Assembly: GCA_002049455.2 (NCBI GenBank)
Contig: KV918980.1
Location: forward strand, 62,001 to 126,000
DNA: 64,000 bases
Reading direction: 5' to 3'
Source of the DNA: Porphyra umbilicalis
Lineage: Eukaryota; Rhodophyta; Bangiophyceae; Bangiales; Bangiaceae
Shown here: positions 63,148 through 64,000 of the stretch, piece after piece
Layout of the letters: the number at the start of each line of letters is the position of its first letter
Position numbering within the stretch: the first letter of the stretch is position 1
Notes under the pieces: model-generated
The model's input: only the letters and a program-made list of their open reading frames with translations
Database searches by the model: none
What the model was told of the DNA's origin: nothing
Program-made: the position numbers and the translations under genes

Positions 63148-63760
63148 GGGCCGCCACGGGCGCCACCTCCATGCCCGCCGCCAGGGCGGCGCCAAAGTTG
63201 CCGACGGGGTGCGCCACCAGCCACGCCGGCGGCGGGGGCGTGTGGTACGTGAAGCGCCACCCGCGGGCGGCGGCGGCGGCAGCGACGGCGGCCATGGCGT
63301 TGGATTGGGTGCCGCCCGACGAGACGAGGCGGGGGGGGGGGGGGGGGGGCGCCCCCGCCCCCGCCCCCGCCCCCGCCCCCGCCCCCGCCCCCGCCCCCGC
63401 CCCCGCCGCCGCCGCCACCGCCGCCGTCGTCAGCGGCGGCACTGCCGCCCGCCCACCCGGGGGGGGGGGTATGGTGAGGAGGTACCCAAGCTTGCGCGCC
63501 TTGGAGCCGGCGAGCGCGCCGCCGGCGAGCGTAAAGGCGTCATCCCGCTTGACGTACACGTCGACGCCGGCAATGGTGAAGAGCTCCAGGGGGGGGGGGG
63601 GGGGGGGGTCCGCGCGACCGCCGCCGCCCACCGGGGGGGGGGGGGGGGCGCCCCCGCCGCCGCCGAGTGGCGGCGGCGTGGGGGGAGCGGCGCCACGGGG
63701 GGGGGGGCGCCACCACCCACGCCGGGGGGGGGGGGGGGCGCCGGAGCGCGGCGGCCCCAT
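62411..63760 (-). CDS. PLP-dependent ACC-deaminase/D-cysteine desulfhydrase-like enzyme, frame-interrupted
   Basis: Minus-strand order of motifs: LFTIAGVDVYVKRDDAFTLA and ALAGSKARKLGYLLT with the Lys that would hold pyridoxal phosphate (about 63580-63475), then RLVSSGGTQSNAMAAVAAAA (about 63330-63270), GWRFTYHTPPPPAWLVAHPV, PPRTVVVVAGGTCTTALFLA (about 62920-62860) and VSVAVVPAVGGVAYAAAQMR, and finally LPVDLVYAPRTWRALWAAV and CRLVYYHSGGMGGVPTMVAR (about 62610-62470). This is the order in fold-type II PLP enzymes that split ACC or D-cysteine; the sequence does not decide between them. G/C runs and a GCCCCC repeat interrupt the frame at least three times; some may be introns. Low-complexity Ala/Gly tracts are inserted. 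The 5' end is unclear and may lie beyond 63760 or outside the window. Confidence 0.6.
63353..63410. repeat. GCCCCC hexanucleotide repeat
   Basis: About nine consecutive hexamers lie between the PLP-Lys motif and the GGTQSN motif of the PLP enzyme gene. Read on the minus strand they code Gly-Ala repeats. They are G-quadruplex prone. Confidence 0.85.
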
Positions 63761-64000
63761 GGCGCCGTGGGGGGGGGGCGCGCGGCACGGCGGCAGCGGC
63801 AGGGAGGCGGGGGGGGGAGGCTGTCGCGCGCCGCCGCCGCGTCACGGGGGGGGGCGGCGGCGGGCGCGGGGCAGCGACGGGCGGCCTCCCACGTGGGAGG
63901 CCCGGTGGCCACCGGGACGACCGGGTCGGCCCGCCAGCCTGCAGCCGGCTGGCGGCGCGGATCACGCGGCCGCCGCCGGCGGGGACCCCACGCCCGCCGT
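63761..64000. other. Window edge, probable 5' part of the PLP enzyme gene
   Basis: Minus-strand frames starting at 63965 and 63912 run towards the enzyme. One or the other could be the organelle-targeting N-terminus, but G runs prevent a decision. Confidence 0.3.

Overview
The window looks like nuclear DNA of a very GC-rich photosynthetic eukaryote, most likely a bangiophyte red alga (Porphyra/Pyropia type). Reasons: intron-poor genes; eukaryote-only proteins (cyclin C, an INO80 subunit, an auxilin-type J protein, a BCS1-like AAA ATPase); a plastid-lumen precursor with a twin-arginine signal; and a hedgehog-type Hint (Hog) domain, a domain class known from red algae. The species assignment is inference. 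The whole window is full of G or C runs of 8 to 35 bases. Several conserved proteins change reading frame exactly at such runs, so some gene models below are frame-interrupted, either by homopolymer miscounts in the assembly or by small introns.

Layout. 1-12.7 kb: a duplicated cluster of small secreted ten-cysteine proteins (4891-5274, 6057-6437, 10852-11235). Two copies sit in inverted arms that enclose a split RluA-family pseudouridine synthase gene. The left flank also carries a dispersed repeat (about 583-2565) into which two non-autonomous transposons have inserted; an inverted copy at 43.3-44.0 kb keeps both empty sites. 12.9-13.4 kb: an Asn-tract secreted protein. 15.4-20 kb: GC-rich sequence with at most one weak gene candidate. 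21.9-33.5 kb: the best-preserved block, with a BCS1-like ATPase, a small membrane protein, an INO80C/Ies6-like protein with a huge Arg-Asp repeat, a BAR plus auxilin-J protein and a thylakoid-lumen protein. 34.1-39.2 kb: a Popeye-type cyclic-nucleotide-binding membrane protein and a SANT-like protein, both frame-interrupted. 40.9-48.2 kb: a His/Gly/Tyr-rich secreted protein and a four-repeat Cys-rich secreted protein, separated by a long gene-poor stretch of lower GC. 49.0-55.7 kb: a YlxR-like protein, cyclin C, an F-box/LRR-like protein and an orphan. 56.9-58.1 kb: a decayed Tc1 transposase. 60.5-63.8 kb: an alpha-carbonic anhydrase followed by a hedgehog-type Hint domain, converging on a PLP-dependent ACC-deaminase/D-cysteine desulfhydrase-like gene.

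The genes do not form operons. The recurring theme is secreted, low-complexity or Cys-rich proteins that plausibly belong to the cell wall or extracellular matrix, interspersed with housekeeping genes. The most interesting candidate is the carbonic anhydrase-Hog fusion, which predicts an autoprocessed, possibly lipid-modified, secreted enzyme.
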